From positions 1 through 54,783 of the forward strand of contig JAHQVM010000055.1 of assembly GCA_019634365.1 (NCBI GenBank): 54,783 bases of DNA. The letters run 5' to 3'. The DNA is from Flavobacteriaceae bacterium. Its GTDB lineage: Bacteria > Bacteroidota > Bacteroidia > Flavobacteriales > Flavobacteriaceae. The position numbers and the translations under genes are program-made. Positions 17,393-25,018 of the stretch are shown here, piece by piece. The notes beneath the pieces were generated by a model, which saw nothing but the letters and a program-made list of their open reading frames with translations, was not told where the DNA came from and searched no databases. How positions within the stretch are numbered: the first letter of the stretch is position 1; each line of letters opens with the position of its first letter.

Positions 17393-17974
17393 TTACAAAT
17401 TTTTTAAGGCTTGTTTAATGATCATTTCCACCGTTGCATTTGGATCTTCTTTGATGACCAAATCACAAGCTTTTTCGGCTTGCTTTCTTGCAAAACCTAA
17501 GGTCTCCAAAGCTGATAACGCTTCATTCTTATTCGTATTGCTCGAAACAGCAGAAACATCTTCTAAGCCGTATACTTTTAAAATCTTGTCCTTGATGTCA
17601 AGCACTACCCGTTGCGCAGTTTTGGCTCCAATTCCTTTAACGGATTGAATGGTCGCCACATCGCCACTGGCAATTGCTTCTTTAACCTGATCGGGATTAA
17701 GGGAAGAAAGCATGGTTCTTGCCGTACTAGCCCCAACACCAGATACTGAAATCAACAAACGAAAAATTTCCCGTTCCACTTGACTGGAAAAGCCATACAA
17801 AGTATGGGAATCTTCTCTTACTAACAAATGGGTAAACAATTTTACATTTTCCGAATCGGGGAGTTGCGAAAATGTATGTAGGGATATGTTTAAAAAATAA
17901 CCCATACCATTGCAATCTATAACAACGCTGGTCGGGTTTTTTTCAACTAGTCTTCCCTGTACGTGGGTAATCAT
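17393..17974 (-). CDS. ruvA: Holliday junction branch migration protein RuvA
   Basis: RuvA binds four-way DNA junctions and loads the RuvB motor. The 193-residue frame has the N-terminal OB-fold (MITHVQGRLVEKNPTSVVID), two helix-hairpin-helix motifs (LISVSGVGASTARTML and IQSVKGIGAKTAQRVV), and the small C-terminal domain (ALSALETLGFARKQAEKACD) that contacts RuvB. Length is normal. It is the first gene of the run ruvA-sprA-gcvH-vanZ, while its partner ruvB lies about 6.7 kb away on the same strand with its own upstream region. Confidence 0.97.
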   Translation of the reverse strand: MITHVQGRLVEKNPTSVVIDCNGMGYFLNISLHTFSQLPDSENVKLFTHLLVREDSHTLYGFSSQVEREIFRLLISVSGVGASTARTMLSSLNPDQVKEAIASGDVATIQSVKGIGAKTAQRVVLDIKDKILKVYGLEDVSAVSSNTNKNEALSALETLGFARKQAEKACDLVIKEDPNATVEMIIKQALKNL

Positions 17975-17996
17975 TCCTTAACATCAGTTAAACGCC

Positions 17997-18004
17997 CAAA
18001 TATA
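17997..18004 (-). promoter_or_regulatory. Promoter -7 element of the ruvA-sprA operon
   Basis: A perfect TATATTTG lies on the minus strand 22 bases before the ruvA start. The base triplet at the expected -33 position is TTA rather than TTG. Transcription would start near 17990, giving a leader of about 16 bases. Confidence 0.55.
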
Positions 18005-18052
18005 GTATAATTATTTTCAAGTGTTAATATCGCAATTATGAAAATAATACTA

Positions 18053-20356
18053 CTATTTTTTACTCTTTTTCGTGGCTTCCTTGGCCCTCTTTTCCTTCTC
18101 TTGGGCATCCACCACCGCAATAGCCGTCATATTCACGATTTCCTCCACGCTGGCACCTAGCTGTAAAATGTGTACGGGCTTTTTCATTCCAAGCATAATT
18201 GGGCCAATGGATTCGACCCCTTTTTGCTCTTTTAGCGTCTTGTAATTGCTATTGGCAGAATCCAAATTCGGGAATATGAGTGCGTTTACTTTCTTCCCGG
18301 CCAATTTGGAGAATGGGAATTTACTCTGCATCATTTCGGTATTAAGGGCAAAGTCGGTTTGCACCTCGCCATCCACGATCATGTCTGGATTGGATTTATG
18401 AAGCATGTTCACCGCCTGTCGTACCTTGGCGGCATGAGGATCTTTGGAAGAGCCAAAGTTGGCATAGGAGATCATGGCAATCACAGGCGTAAGACCGAAC
18501 ATCTTAACCGTATAATTCGTCATTTGGGCAATATTGGCCAACTCTTTAGCCGTTGGATCGATATTTATGGATGAATCTGAAATAAATACAGGCCCTTTGC
18601 CCGTGAGCATAAGGTTGGTCGTTGCCACTTTGTCCACACCATCGAATTTGCCAATAGTTTCCAAAACGGGACGCAGTACTGTTGGATACGCTCTCGCATA
18701 TCCAGAAATCATCCCATCTGCATCGCCTTCATTTACCATCATTGCAGCAAAGTAATTCCGCTCGCGCATGAGTCGTTTGGCATCGTAATGAGTTACCCCG
18801 TTCCGCTTTCGCTGTTGCCAGTATTTGGTGGCATATTCGTTTCGCTTTTCCTTTTGCGCATCACTCTTGGGGTCCAAGATTTCCATTTCTTCTTCAAAAT
18901 CGAGTTCTTTCATCAGTTCCTCGATCACGGCTTTACGCCCCAGCAAAACGGGGATGGCCACGCCTTCTTCATGTACTATTTGAGCAGCCTTAAGCACATC
19001 CAAATGATCGGCTTCTGCGAAAACGATTTTTTTTGGGTTGGTTCTTGCCCGATCGGTAAGCAACCTGGTAATCTTGTTATCACTTCCCAATCGGTCCCGC
19101 AATTCATCTTCGTAACGCGCCCAATCCTTTATGGGTTCTGTGGCGACACCACTTTCCATAGCAGCTTTCGCTACTGCTGGAGGGATTTTCTCAATTAATC
19201 TCGGGTCGAAGGGCTTCGGAATAATATAGTCTTTCCCAAACGTGAGCTTGGTTTCACCATAGGCTATATTCACCTGTTCTGGAACCAATTCCTTGGCAAG
19301 TTCTGCCAAGGCTTTTACAGCAGCCATCTTCATTTCTTCATTTATCTTGGTTGCCCTAACATCCAGAGCACCTCTAAAAATGAATGGGAAACCGAGCACA
19401 TTGTTTACCTGATTGGGATGATCGCTTCGCCCGGTGGCCATGATAATATCATCCCTTGTTTTACAGGCAATGTTGTAAGCAATTTCGGGATCTGGATTGG
19501 CCATGGCAAAAACAATGGGGCGTTTGGCCATGGTCTTCAACATGTCTGGGGAAACAATATTGGCAATAGAGAGCCCCACGAATACATCGGCATCCTTCAT
19601 AGCCTCTTCTAGGGTATCTATCTTTCTGGAAGTGGCAAATTCTGCCTTTTCTTCCGTTAAATTATCCCGATCTTTTCGGATCACCCCTTTACTATCGAGC
19701 ATAACAATGTTCTTGCTTGAAGCTCCGAATGCTTTATACAATCTGGTACAAGACACCGCAGCTGCACCGGCTCCACTAATAACAATTTTTACCTTGTCGA
19801 TTTTTTTCTCTGCCAATTCCAGAGCATTCAGCAATGCGGCTGCCGAAATGATGGCAGTACCATGCTGATCGTCATGCATAACAGGAATATCCAGCTCCTC
19901 CTTCAACCTTCTTTCTATTTCAAATGCCTCGGGCGCTTTTATGTCCTCTAGATTAATTCCACCGAAGGTAGGTGCTATACTTTTTACGGTGGCAATAAAG
20001 TCGTCTACATTTTCAGTATCCACTTCAATATCGAACACATCGATATCGGCAAAAATCTTGAAAAGCAAGCCTTTTCCTTCCATAACGGGTTTGGAAGCTT
20101 CAGGACCTATATTCCCTAACCCCAAAACCGCAGTACCATTGGAGATCACAGCTACCAAGTTCCCTTTGTTGGTATACTTGTACACATTGTTGGTGTCCTT
20201 GTCTATCTCCAAACAAGGCTCTGCAACCCCAGGGGAATAGGCCAAGGCCAAATCCCGCTGTGTAGCATACTTCTTGGTTGGAACCACTTGGATTTTTCCC
20301 GGTTTGGGCTTGGCGTGGTACAATAGGGCTTCCCGTCTTTTACTTTGCTTGCTCAT
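18053..20356 (-). CDS. maeB: NADP-dependent malic enzyme with phosphotransacetylase-like C-terminal domain (MaeB type)
   Basis: The protein (about 767 residues from the ATG at 20356) is a malic enzyme that converts malate to pyruvate and CO2 with NADP. Residues 1-430 form the malic domain: LALAYSPGVAEPCLEI, VMHDDQHGTAIISAAALLNA with the metal and substrate residues, and VISGAGAAAVSCTRLY for NADP binding. Residues from about 440 to the end resemble phosphate acetyltransferase (ITRLLTDRARTNPKKIVFAEAD, MISGYARAYPTVLRPV), which in MaeB enzymes serves regulation rather than catalysis. A start eight codons further upstream is less likely because the first Met-Ser-Lys-Gln fits the family start. It provides NADPH and links the citric acid cycle to pyruvate. 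Confidence 0.95.
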   Translation of the reverse strand: MSKQSKRREALLYHAKPKPGKIQVVPTKKYATQRDLALAYSPGVAEPCLEIDKDTNNVYKYTNKGNLVAVISNGTAVLGLGNIGPEASKPVMEGKGLLFKIFADIDVFDIEVDTENVDDFIATVKSIAPTFGGINLEDIKAPEAFEIERRLKEELDIPVMHDDQHGTAIISAAALLNALELAEKKIDKVKIVISGAGAAAVSCTRLYKAFGASSKNIVMLDSKGVIRKDRDNLTEEKAEFATSRKIDTLEEAMKDADVFVGLSIANIVSPDMLKTMAKRPIVFAMANPDPEIAYNIACKTRDDIIMATGRSDHPNQVNNVLGFPFIFRGALDVRATKINEEMKMAAVKALAELAKELVPEQVNIAYGETKLTFGKDYIIPKPFDPRLIEKIPPAVAKAAMESGVATEPIKDWARYEDELRDRLGSDNKITRLLTDRARTNPKKIVFAEADHLDVLKAAQIVHEEGVAIPVLLGRKAVIEELMKELDFEEEMEILDPKSDAQKEKRNEYATKYWQQRKRNGVTHYDAKRLMRERNYFAAMMVNEGDADGMISGYARAYPTVLRPVLETIGKFDGVDKVATTNLMLTGKGPVFISDSSINIDPTAKELANIAQMTNYTVKMFGLTPVIAMISYANFGSSKDPHAAKVRQAVNMLHKSNPDMIVDGEVQTDFALNTEMMQSKFPFSKLAGKKVNALIFPNLDSANSNYKTLKEQKGVESIGPIMLGMKKPVHILQLGASVEEIVNMTAIAVVDAQEKEKRAKEATKKSKK

Positions 20357-20377
20357 GGAAGTTCTTGTTAAGAGGTA

Positions 20378-20385
20378 CAAAGGTA
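20378..20385 (-). promoter_or_regulatory. Promoter -7 element of maeB
   Basis: TACCTTTG on the minus strand, 22 bases before the maeB ATG, matches TAnnTTTG. No TTG is seen at the -33 spacing. It lies in the 54-base gap after queG. Confidence 0.4.
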
Positions 20386-20410
20386 ACTGACCCCTAGGGA
20401 ATAGGGAAGG

Positions 20411-21328
20411 TTATTTTAAGAAATTTATATTGCGCTTTAGGCCCGTGAATTTGGTTCGTTTTACTGCGCTTTTTCTGAAGATTTCCTGAAAGACCTCTTC
20501 TGTAATTTCCTCCCATTCCCCTCGCGACATGGATAATAATTTGGGATTGGGGTCGAAGAGGGGTTCTTTATGACTTTTACTGAAACGATTCCATGGACAT
20601 ACGTCCTGACAAACATCACATCCAAACATCCAATCATCGAACATTCCGGAAAAATCATTGGGGATCTCGTCTTTTAATTCGATCGTGAAATAGGAAATGC
20701 ATTTGCTCCCATCCACCACGTAAGGTTCAACTATGGCCTGTGTGGGACAAGCATCGATACAAGCGGTACAACTTCCGCAGTGGTCGGTAACCGGAGTGTC
20801 GTATTCCAAGTCCAAATCCACAATGAGTTCGGCAATGAAATAGAAGGACCCTACTTGCTTGGAAAGTAGATTGGTGTGTTTTCCCATCCATCCCAAACCA
20901 CTTTTCGCCGCCCATGCTTTGTCCAAAACGGGAGCGGAATCTACGAAGGCACGCCCGTGCACATCCCCTATTTCGGTCTGGATACTGTGCAACAGTTCTT
21001 TCAGCTTTTCCTTGATCACGAAATGGTAATCGGTTCCGTAGGCATATTTAGAAATTTTATAGGCGCCTTCTTCTTGAAGCTGACTGGGATAATAATTTAA
21101 CAATAATGAAATCACCGATTTGGAACCTTCCACTAAAAGGGTAGGATCGAGACGCTTATCGAAATGATTTTCCATATACCGCATCTCCCCATGCATTCCG
21201 TCCTTAAGCCATTGTTCCAATCGCGGGGCTTCTTCTTCCAGAAAACCTGCCTTGCTCACTCCACAGGAGAGAAACCCGAGTCGTTTGGCTTCGGATTTGA
21301 TAAAGTCGGTTCGCTGTTTCAGATTCAT
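20411..21328 (-). CDS. queG: Epoxyqueuosine reductase
   Basis: QueG carries out the last step of queuosine tRNA modification, reducing epoxyqueuosine with cobalamin and two 4Fe-4S clusters. The 305-residue protein has the N-terminal cobalamin-binding domain ([20 protein letters not shown], then [19 protein letters not shown]), the catalytic-domain segment [15 protein letters not shown], and two ferredoxin-like cluster motifs, [16 protein letters not shown] and [11 protein letters not shown]. The start ATG at 21328 gives the usual [12 protein letters not shown]-terminus; a longer frame adds six unlikely residues. It is about 54 bases upstream of maeB but probably has its own promoter. Confidence 0.96.
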   Translation of the reverse strand: MNLKQRTDFIKSEAKRLGFLSCGVSKAGFLEEEAPRLEQWLKDGMHGEMRYMENHFDKRLDPTLLVEGSKSVISLLLNYYPSQLQEEGAYKISKYAYGTDYHFVIKEKLKELLHSIQTEIGDVHGRAFVDSAPVLDKAWAAKSGLGWMGKHTNLLSKQVGSFYFIAELIVDLDLEYDTPVTDHCGSCTACIDACPTQAIVEPYVVDGSKCISYFTIELKDEIPNDFSGMFDDWMFGCDVCQDVCPWNRFSKSHKEPLFDPNPKLLSMSRGEWEEITEEVFQEIFRKSAVKRTKFTGLKRNINFLK

Positions 21329-21381
21329 ACATTGTGGCTCAAGCAATGCACAAGATACTACCTTTCATAAATATGGATCAC

Positions 21382-21410
21382 AAAAAAAGGCACTCTTCAT
21401 AGGCGCCTTT
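21382..21410 (-). terminator. Intrinsic terminator after the DM13/T9SS gene
   Basis: On the minus strand AAAGGCGC pairs with GTGCCTTT (one G-U pair, 9-base loop) and is followed by TTTTTG. It lies 26 bases past the stop of the sorting-domain protein and before queG. Confidence 0.78.
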
Positions 21411-21435
21411 TCTTGAAATATTAATTCTAAAATAT

Positions 21436-22158
21436 TTACTGAATTACCAATTTCTGAATACTGCTATTTCCTTCAGAAGTGGTTAACTGCACCAAATAGA
21501 TTCCTTGGGTAAGAGCCGAAACATCCAACTGCTGTGCATCTTGGATATTCACGTCTCTCATCACCAAAGTACCGTTTAGCGCGATCACATTAGCGGTTAC
21601 TCCAGTGAACGCCTCGGTAACAATTTCTACCCTATCCTGCGCTGGATTAGGGAATAGTTGAAATGCATTTTGGTTTTGGTCCTCGATGCTCAAGATGCTG
21701 CAAGTTTCATCTGTAAACGGGGTAAAGGTTCCGAAATCCCAAAACTGATCGAACTCCAAACAGTAGAAAAAGATCTTGTCGAAATCCTGAATGTCATTTC
21801 CCCCAGGAAGATCTATGGTAAAGCTTTTGGCCCCATTCTGCGGAACCGTTGCACTTCCCACCAAACCAAACTGAACATTCTGTAAACTGGCAATGGGTGT
21901 GGTTGTAAGTTGGGTATCTGTTAGACCTCCCGAATTCACCAAATAGGCGCGAATGTCTGGACCGGATGCGGTCATAAAATCATCGCCCAATTCGAGTGTT
22001 ACCGAATTATCCGGGTTAAGGGTTACTTCTACCGTCCCTTCCACATTGTACATGGGAATACTATTATTGTTTCCAAAACCATCTACGGCTTCCAAGCACT
22101 GTGCCCCAATTGTAAAAGTAGAAAATAGGGTTAAACCAAAGAGTACTAATTTTTTCAT
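21436..22158 (-). CDS. Secreted DM13-domain protein with T9SS type A sorting domain
   Basis: The 240-residue protein starts at the ATG at 22158 with a Sec signal peptide (MKKLVLFGLTLFSTFTIGAQ). Residues 25-150 resemble a DM13 domain: LELGDDFMTASGPDIRAYLV followed, after variable strands, by IFFYCLEFDQFWDFGTF, which carries the single conserved Cys. The last 75 residues are a type A T9SS sorting domain (LFPNPAQDRVEIV ... LTQGIYLVQLTTSEG ... IQKLVIQ), which directs export across the outer membrane through SprA and its partners. DM13 domains are suggested in the literature to take part in redox or electron transfer. The function here is not known. It stands alone between queG and the P450 gene. 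Confidence 0.82.
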   Translation of the reverse strand: MKKLVLFGLTLFSTFTIGAQCLEAVDGFGNNNSIPMYNVEGTVEVTLNPDNSVTLELGDDFMTASGPDIRAYLVNSGGLTDTQLTTTPIASLQNVQFGLVGSATVPQNGAKSFTIDLPGGNDIQDFDKIFFYCLEFDQFWDFGTFTPFTDETCSILSIEDQNQNAFQLFPNPAQDRVEIVTEAFTGVTANVIALNGTLVMRDVNIQDAQQLDVSALTQGIYLVQLTTSEGNSSIQKLVIQ

Positions 22159-22242
22159 GATTGTTATTTTGAATTGTTTGTGGGTTTCAGTCGTAGAAAA
22201 CCCAAAACATTTCACAACTATGAGAAATTTATGATGTTTCCC

Positions 22243-23598
22243 TTACTTTTTTGATCGTTTTTCGAAAGTTACGAAGGTATCCAAGGGCTTTAAGGTGATC
22301 AAAGGATTCAACGTAATGGATTCCCTTTCGGTGGTGATTTTATAGTTTTTCACCAAATGCGAAACAGCCAGCACCATTTCATAAATGGCAAACCCCAAAC
22401 CAATACACAAGCGCGGCCCTGCACCAAAAGGATAATAGACCCCCGCATTCTTTTTCTTCTGAACTCCCATAAAACGCTCGGGTTTAAATTGATCGGGCTC
22501 CTCCCAATAATCCGGATGTCGATGGAGCTCGTAGAAGGAGATCCCCACTAAAGTGTCCTTACGGATGTGATACCCGCCTAGGGTGTCGTCTTCCAAATTC
22601 TCACGATCGGTAATCCAAGCAGGGGGATACAGACGCATGGATTCGTCGATAACCGCTTTGGTATACTCCAATTTCTGAATCTGCTCAATAGGGTTATTGG
22701 TCTCTTCGGAAACAGCAAGTGCTTCTGCGAACACCTTTTCCTGAACCTCGGGATGTTTCCCCAACAACCACGTGGTAAAAGACAATGCATTCGCTGTGGT
22801 TTCGTGACCGGCTACAAAGAGAATGGTAATCTCATCGATTAGTTGTTTGATGGTCATGGGTTCGCCGGTATCTTCATACCTCGTGGCCAACAGCATATCC
22901 AGCAGATCATCGTGATTCTCCTGCGACTGTTTTCTTTCTTCAATGATCCCTCTTAGAATGAGCCGGCTTTCCTGTGACAGCTCCAAATGTTTTTTTACTT
23001 GTCCAGTTAGCTTGAACCACCATGCCTTGTGTGGCAATCGTACCTCCTTTACCAAAAATTCCTGAACTTCTTGAATGATGTATTGCAAACGCTCCAAGGT
23101 TTCTTCTTGGGCCGACACATGAAACAGCGACTTGGCCACCACTTGAAACGCCAGACGGTTCATGATGGGAAATACATCTGTTGATTGTTGTAGCGGCAGA
23201 ACCTCCAACTCCTTTTCTATGGTCTTTTGCATTAAGCCTACCAATTGTTCCATCTTCTTTTTATGGAAGGCAGGTTGTATTAATCGTCTTTGCTGTAACC
23301 AATACTCTCCGTTAATCGTAAGAAGGCCATTCCCCAAATATTTAGACAGGTAATTGGTTTGAATTTTCGACTTGTAATAGTTTTTATGGTTTTTCCTAAG
23401 AATGTATTCTACCACCTCCTTGTCCCTAGAAAGCAGCAAATATCTTTTTCGGTTTAATCGAACGGAAAAGGTATCGCCGTATTTTTTAAAAAATTGGTTG
23501 TGGAATGGAATGGGATTTTTACGAATGGCTTCGGCATTCCAAAAAAACTTGAGGATGGATAGGGATTTGGGGTAATTGTATTTTTTGGTTTCTGACAT
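22243..23598 (-). CDS. Cytochrome P450
   Basis: This 451-residue protein is a complete soluble-type P450 monooxygenase. It has the I-helix oxygen-binding motif AGHETTANAL, the K-helix ExxR (ESMRLYP), a PERF motif (FKPERFM), and the heme-binding loop FGAGPRLCIGLGFA with the thiolate Cys near residue 394. The segment ITLNPLITLKPL near the end fits the beta-sheet region. It resembles the CYP102-like or fatty-acid/terpene-hydroxylating groups of bacteria, but the substrate cannot be told. No ferredoxin or reductase partner is in the neighbourhood, so electrons must come from elsewhere. It lies 90 bases after ruvB with an inverted repeat in the gap. Confidence 0.93.
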   Translation of the reverse strand: MSETKKYNYPKSLSILKFFWNAEAIRKNPIPFHNQFFKKYGDTFSVRLNRKRYLLLSRDKEVVEYILRKNHKNYYKSKIQTNYLSKYLGNGLLTINGEYWLQQRRLIQPAFHKKKMEQLVGLMQKTIEKELEVLPLQQSTDVFPIMNRLAFQVVAKSLFHVSAQEETLERLQYIIQEVQEFLVKEVRLPHKAWWFKLTGQVKKHLELSQESRLILRGIIEERKQSQENHDDLLDMLLATRYEDTGEPMTIKQLIDEITILFVAGHETTANALSFTTWLLGKHPEVQEKVFAEALAVSEETNNPIEQIQKLEYTKAVIDESMRLYPPAWITDRENLEDDTLGGYHIRKDTLVGISFYELHRHPDYWEEPDQFKPERFMGVQKKKNAGVYYPFGAGPRLCIGLGFAIYEMVLAVSHLVKNYKITTERESITLNPLITLKPLDTFVTFEKRSKK

Positions 23599-23604
23599 TG
23601 ATTG

Positions 23605-23677
23605 TCCGGTCGAGCGCAGTTGAGACCTGTTATTAAAGTTGACGCTCTAACAAACCCCTCGACTGCGCTCGGGGGGA
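23605..23677 (-). repeat. Long inverted repeat (REP-like) between ruvB and the P450 gene
   Basis: The left arm CGAGCGCAGTTGAG (23611-23624) is matched 13 of 14 by the reverse complement of CTCGACTGCGCTCG (23658-23671), and the flanking GTCC/GGAC extends the pairing to 23605-23677. The loop is about 33 bases. The core CTCGACTGCGCTCG is GC-rich in an AT-rich gap, and I recall similar palindromes scattered between genes in marine Flavobacteriaceae genomes. It could be a REP-type element or simply act as an RNA hairpin at the 3' end of the ruvB mRNA. Confidence 0.6.
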
Positions 23678-23688
23678 CACATGTATAT

Positions 23689-24711
23689 TTAAAACAATCC
23701 GCCTTGTGAAGGACCTTTTAATTTTCCTAGATGCTTATAGGCATGCTCTGTCACCTCTCTTCCTCGAGGCGTTCTAATAATAAACCCTTGCTGAATGAGG
23801 AAGGGTTCATACACTTCTTCAATGGTTTCTGCACTTTCGGAAACTGCCGTTGCCAATGTTGTAATCCCTACAGGACCCCCTTTGAACTTATCGATAATGG
23901 TGCTCAATATTTTATTGTCCATTTCATCCAAGCCATGAGCATCCACATTGAGCTGTTGCAGTGCATACTTGGCAATTTTAATATCGATGGTACCGTCACC
24001 TTTTATCTGGGCAAAATCCCGCACCCGGCGTAACAATGCATTGGCAATACGAGGGGTTCCGCGGCTTCTTCCTGCTACTTCAATCGCGGCTTCCATGGTT
24101 ATAGGTACATCGAGGATCTTAGCACTTCTTTGTACGATGGTGGTAAGCAATTCGGTTGTATAATATTGCAAACGGGATGCTATTCCAAAACGGGCACGCA
24201 TGGGAGCCGTAAGCAATCCAGATCGTGTGGTGGCACCCACCAACGTGAAAGGTTCCAGATTTATCTGAACCGTTCTCGCATTGGGACCACTTTCGATCAT
24301 GATATCGATTTTATAATCCTCCATGGCCGAATAGAGGTACTCCTCCACAATGGGGCTTAATCGATGGATCTCATCAATAAAGAGTACATCACGTTCGTCT
24401 AAATTGGTAAGCAGTCCGGCCAAATCACCCGGCTTATCCAATACGGGACCAGAAGTAACCCTAATGTTTACGTCGAGTTCGTTTGCCAGAATATGTGCCA
24501 AGGTTGTCTTTCCCAAACCGGGAGGACCATGAAATAAGGTATGATCCAACGCCTCATCGCGCATATTGGCTGCCTGTACGAACACCTGTAAATTTTCCAA
24601 CGCCTTATCCTGACCGGTAAAGTCGTCGAAGGTCAAGGGCCTCAATTTCTTCTCTATATCCTGTTCTTGGGGTGATAAATGATCTCCCGTGGGATCGAGG
24701 TGTTCGTTCAT
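23689..24711 (-). CDS. ruvB: Holliday junction branch migration ATPase RuvB
   Basis: RuvB is the AAA+ motor that drives branch migration with RuvA. The 340-residue protein starts at the ATG at 24711 ([18 protein letters not shown]). A frame 28 codons longer is not supported because it would run through the promoter. It has [12 protein letters not shown], Walker [14 protein letters not shown], Walker [11 protein letters not shown], sensor 1 [11 protein letters not shown] with the arginine finger region ARFGI, and the C-terminal winged-helix domain ([21 protein letters not shown]). Length is typical. The ruvA gene lies 6.7 kb downstream in another operon. Confidence 0.97.
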   Translation of the reverse strand: MNEHLDPTGDHLSPQEQDIEKKLRPLTFDDFTGQDKALENLQVFVQAANMRDEALDHTLFHGPPGLGKTTLAHILANELDVNIRVTSGPVLDKPGDLAGLLTNLDERDVLFIDEIHRLSPIVEEYLYSAMEDYKIDIMIESGPNARTVQINLEPFTLVGATTRSGLLTAPMRARFGIASRLQYYTTELLTTIVQRSAKILDVPITMEAAIEVAGRSRGTPRIANALLRRVRDFAQIKGDGTIDIKIAKYALQQLNVDAHGLDEMDNKILSTIIDKFKGGPVGITTLATAVSESAETIEEVYEPFLIQQGFIIRTPRGREVTEHAYKHLGKLKGPSQGGLF

Positions 24712-24715
24712 ATAA

Positions 24716-24723
24716 CAAATATA
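24716..24723 (-). promoter_or_regulatory. Possible ruvB -7 element
   Basis: TATATTTG on the minus strand ends only 5 bases before the ruvB ATG. If used, transcription would begin at or next to the start codon and the mRNA would be nearly leaderless. The match to TAnnTTTG is exact but there is no TTG at the -33 spacing, so it may be chance. Confidence 0.3.
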
Positions 24724-24751
24724 CGAAGTGTTGGGCAAGTGTTCTTCATCT

Positions 24752-24784
24752 AAAAAAAGAAAACCACGCATTACTGCGTGGTTT
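24752..24784 (-). terminator. Intrinsic terminator upstream of ruvB
   Basis: On the minus strand a perfect 10-bp stem (AAACCACGCA / TGCGTGGTTT, 4-base loop) is followed by TCTTTTTTT. It ends transcription coming from the MATE side before the ruvB promoter. Confidence 0.85.
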
Positions 24785-25018
24785 CTGTACAGCAATTCTC
24801 CTCTTATTGCTGTTTTTTGGTTTGCGTCAAAATTAATTCTTCATTTTCTTCATCCATATCCCCTTTGAAGGGGATTTAGCAAAGAGCCGCAGTGTACTGC
24901 GGCTCCTTACACCATAAGGCTCCCCAGCCCGTGATGTTCTAGTATTATGTTATAAAAGTAGCTTGAAAAAAAAGGGTCGGCAATACGTAAAAATACGTAT
25001 TTTGAAAGGCAGCCAGTA

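Larger units (their letters stand above)
24712..25018 (-). other. 307-base gap between MATE gene and ruvB, rich in hairpins
   Basis: The gap holds at least five inverted repeats: AATACGTA/TACGTATT (24982-25001), GAGCCGCAG/CTGCGGCTC (24884-24905), ATCCCCTT/AAGGGGAT (24858-24875), CAGCAAT/ATTGCTG (24790-24812, followed by TTTTTT on the plus strand), and AAACCACGCA/TGCGTGGTTT (24761-24784, followed by a T-run on the minus strand). A frame of 17 codons (24804-24857, minus; [17 protein letters not shown]) lies among them. No RNA family is recognised. It may be the 3' end of the MATE transcript or a separate small RNA. Confidence 0.5.

Noticed and set aside
18053-20356. Malic enzyme plus phosphotransacetylase-like domain considered as a novel fusion
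   Set aside because: This two-domain layout is the known MaeB form and is common in bacteria.
24761-24905. Series of hairpins considered as a CRISPR array or as SRP RNA
   Set aside because: The stems differ in sequence, there are no regular spacers, and no SRP or other known RNA core motif is present.
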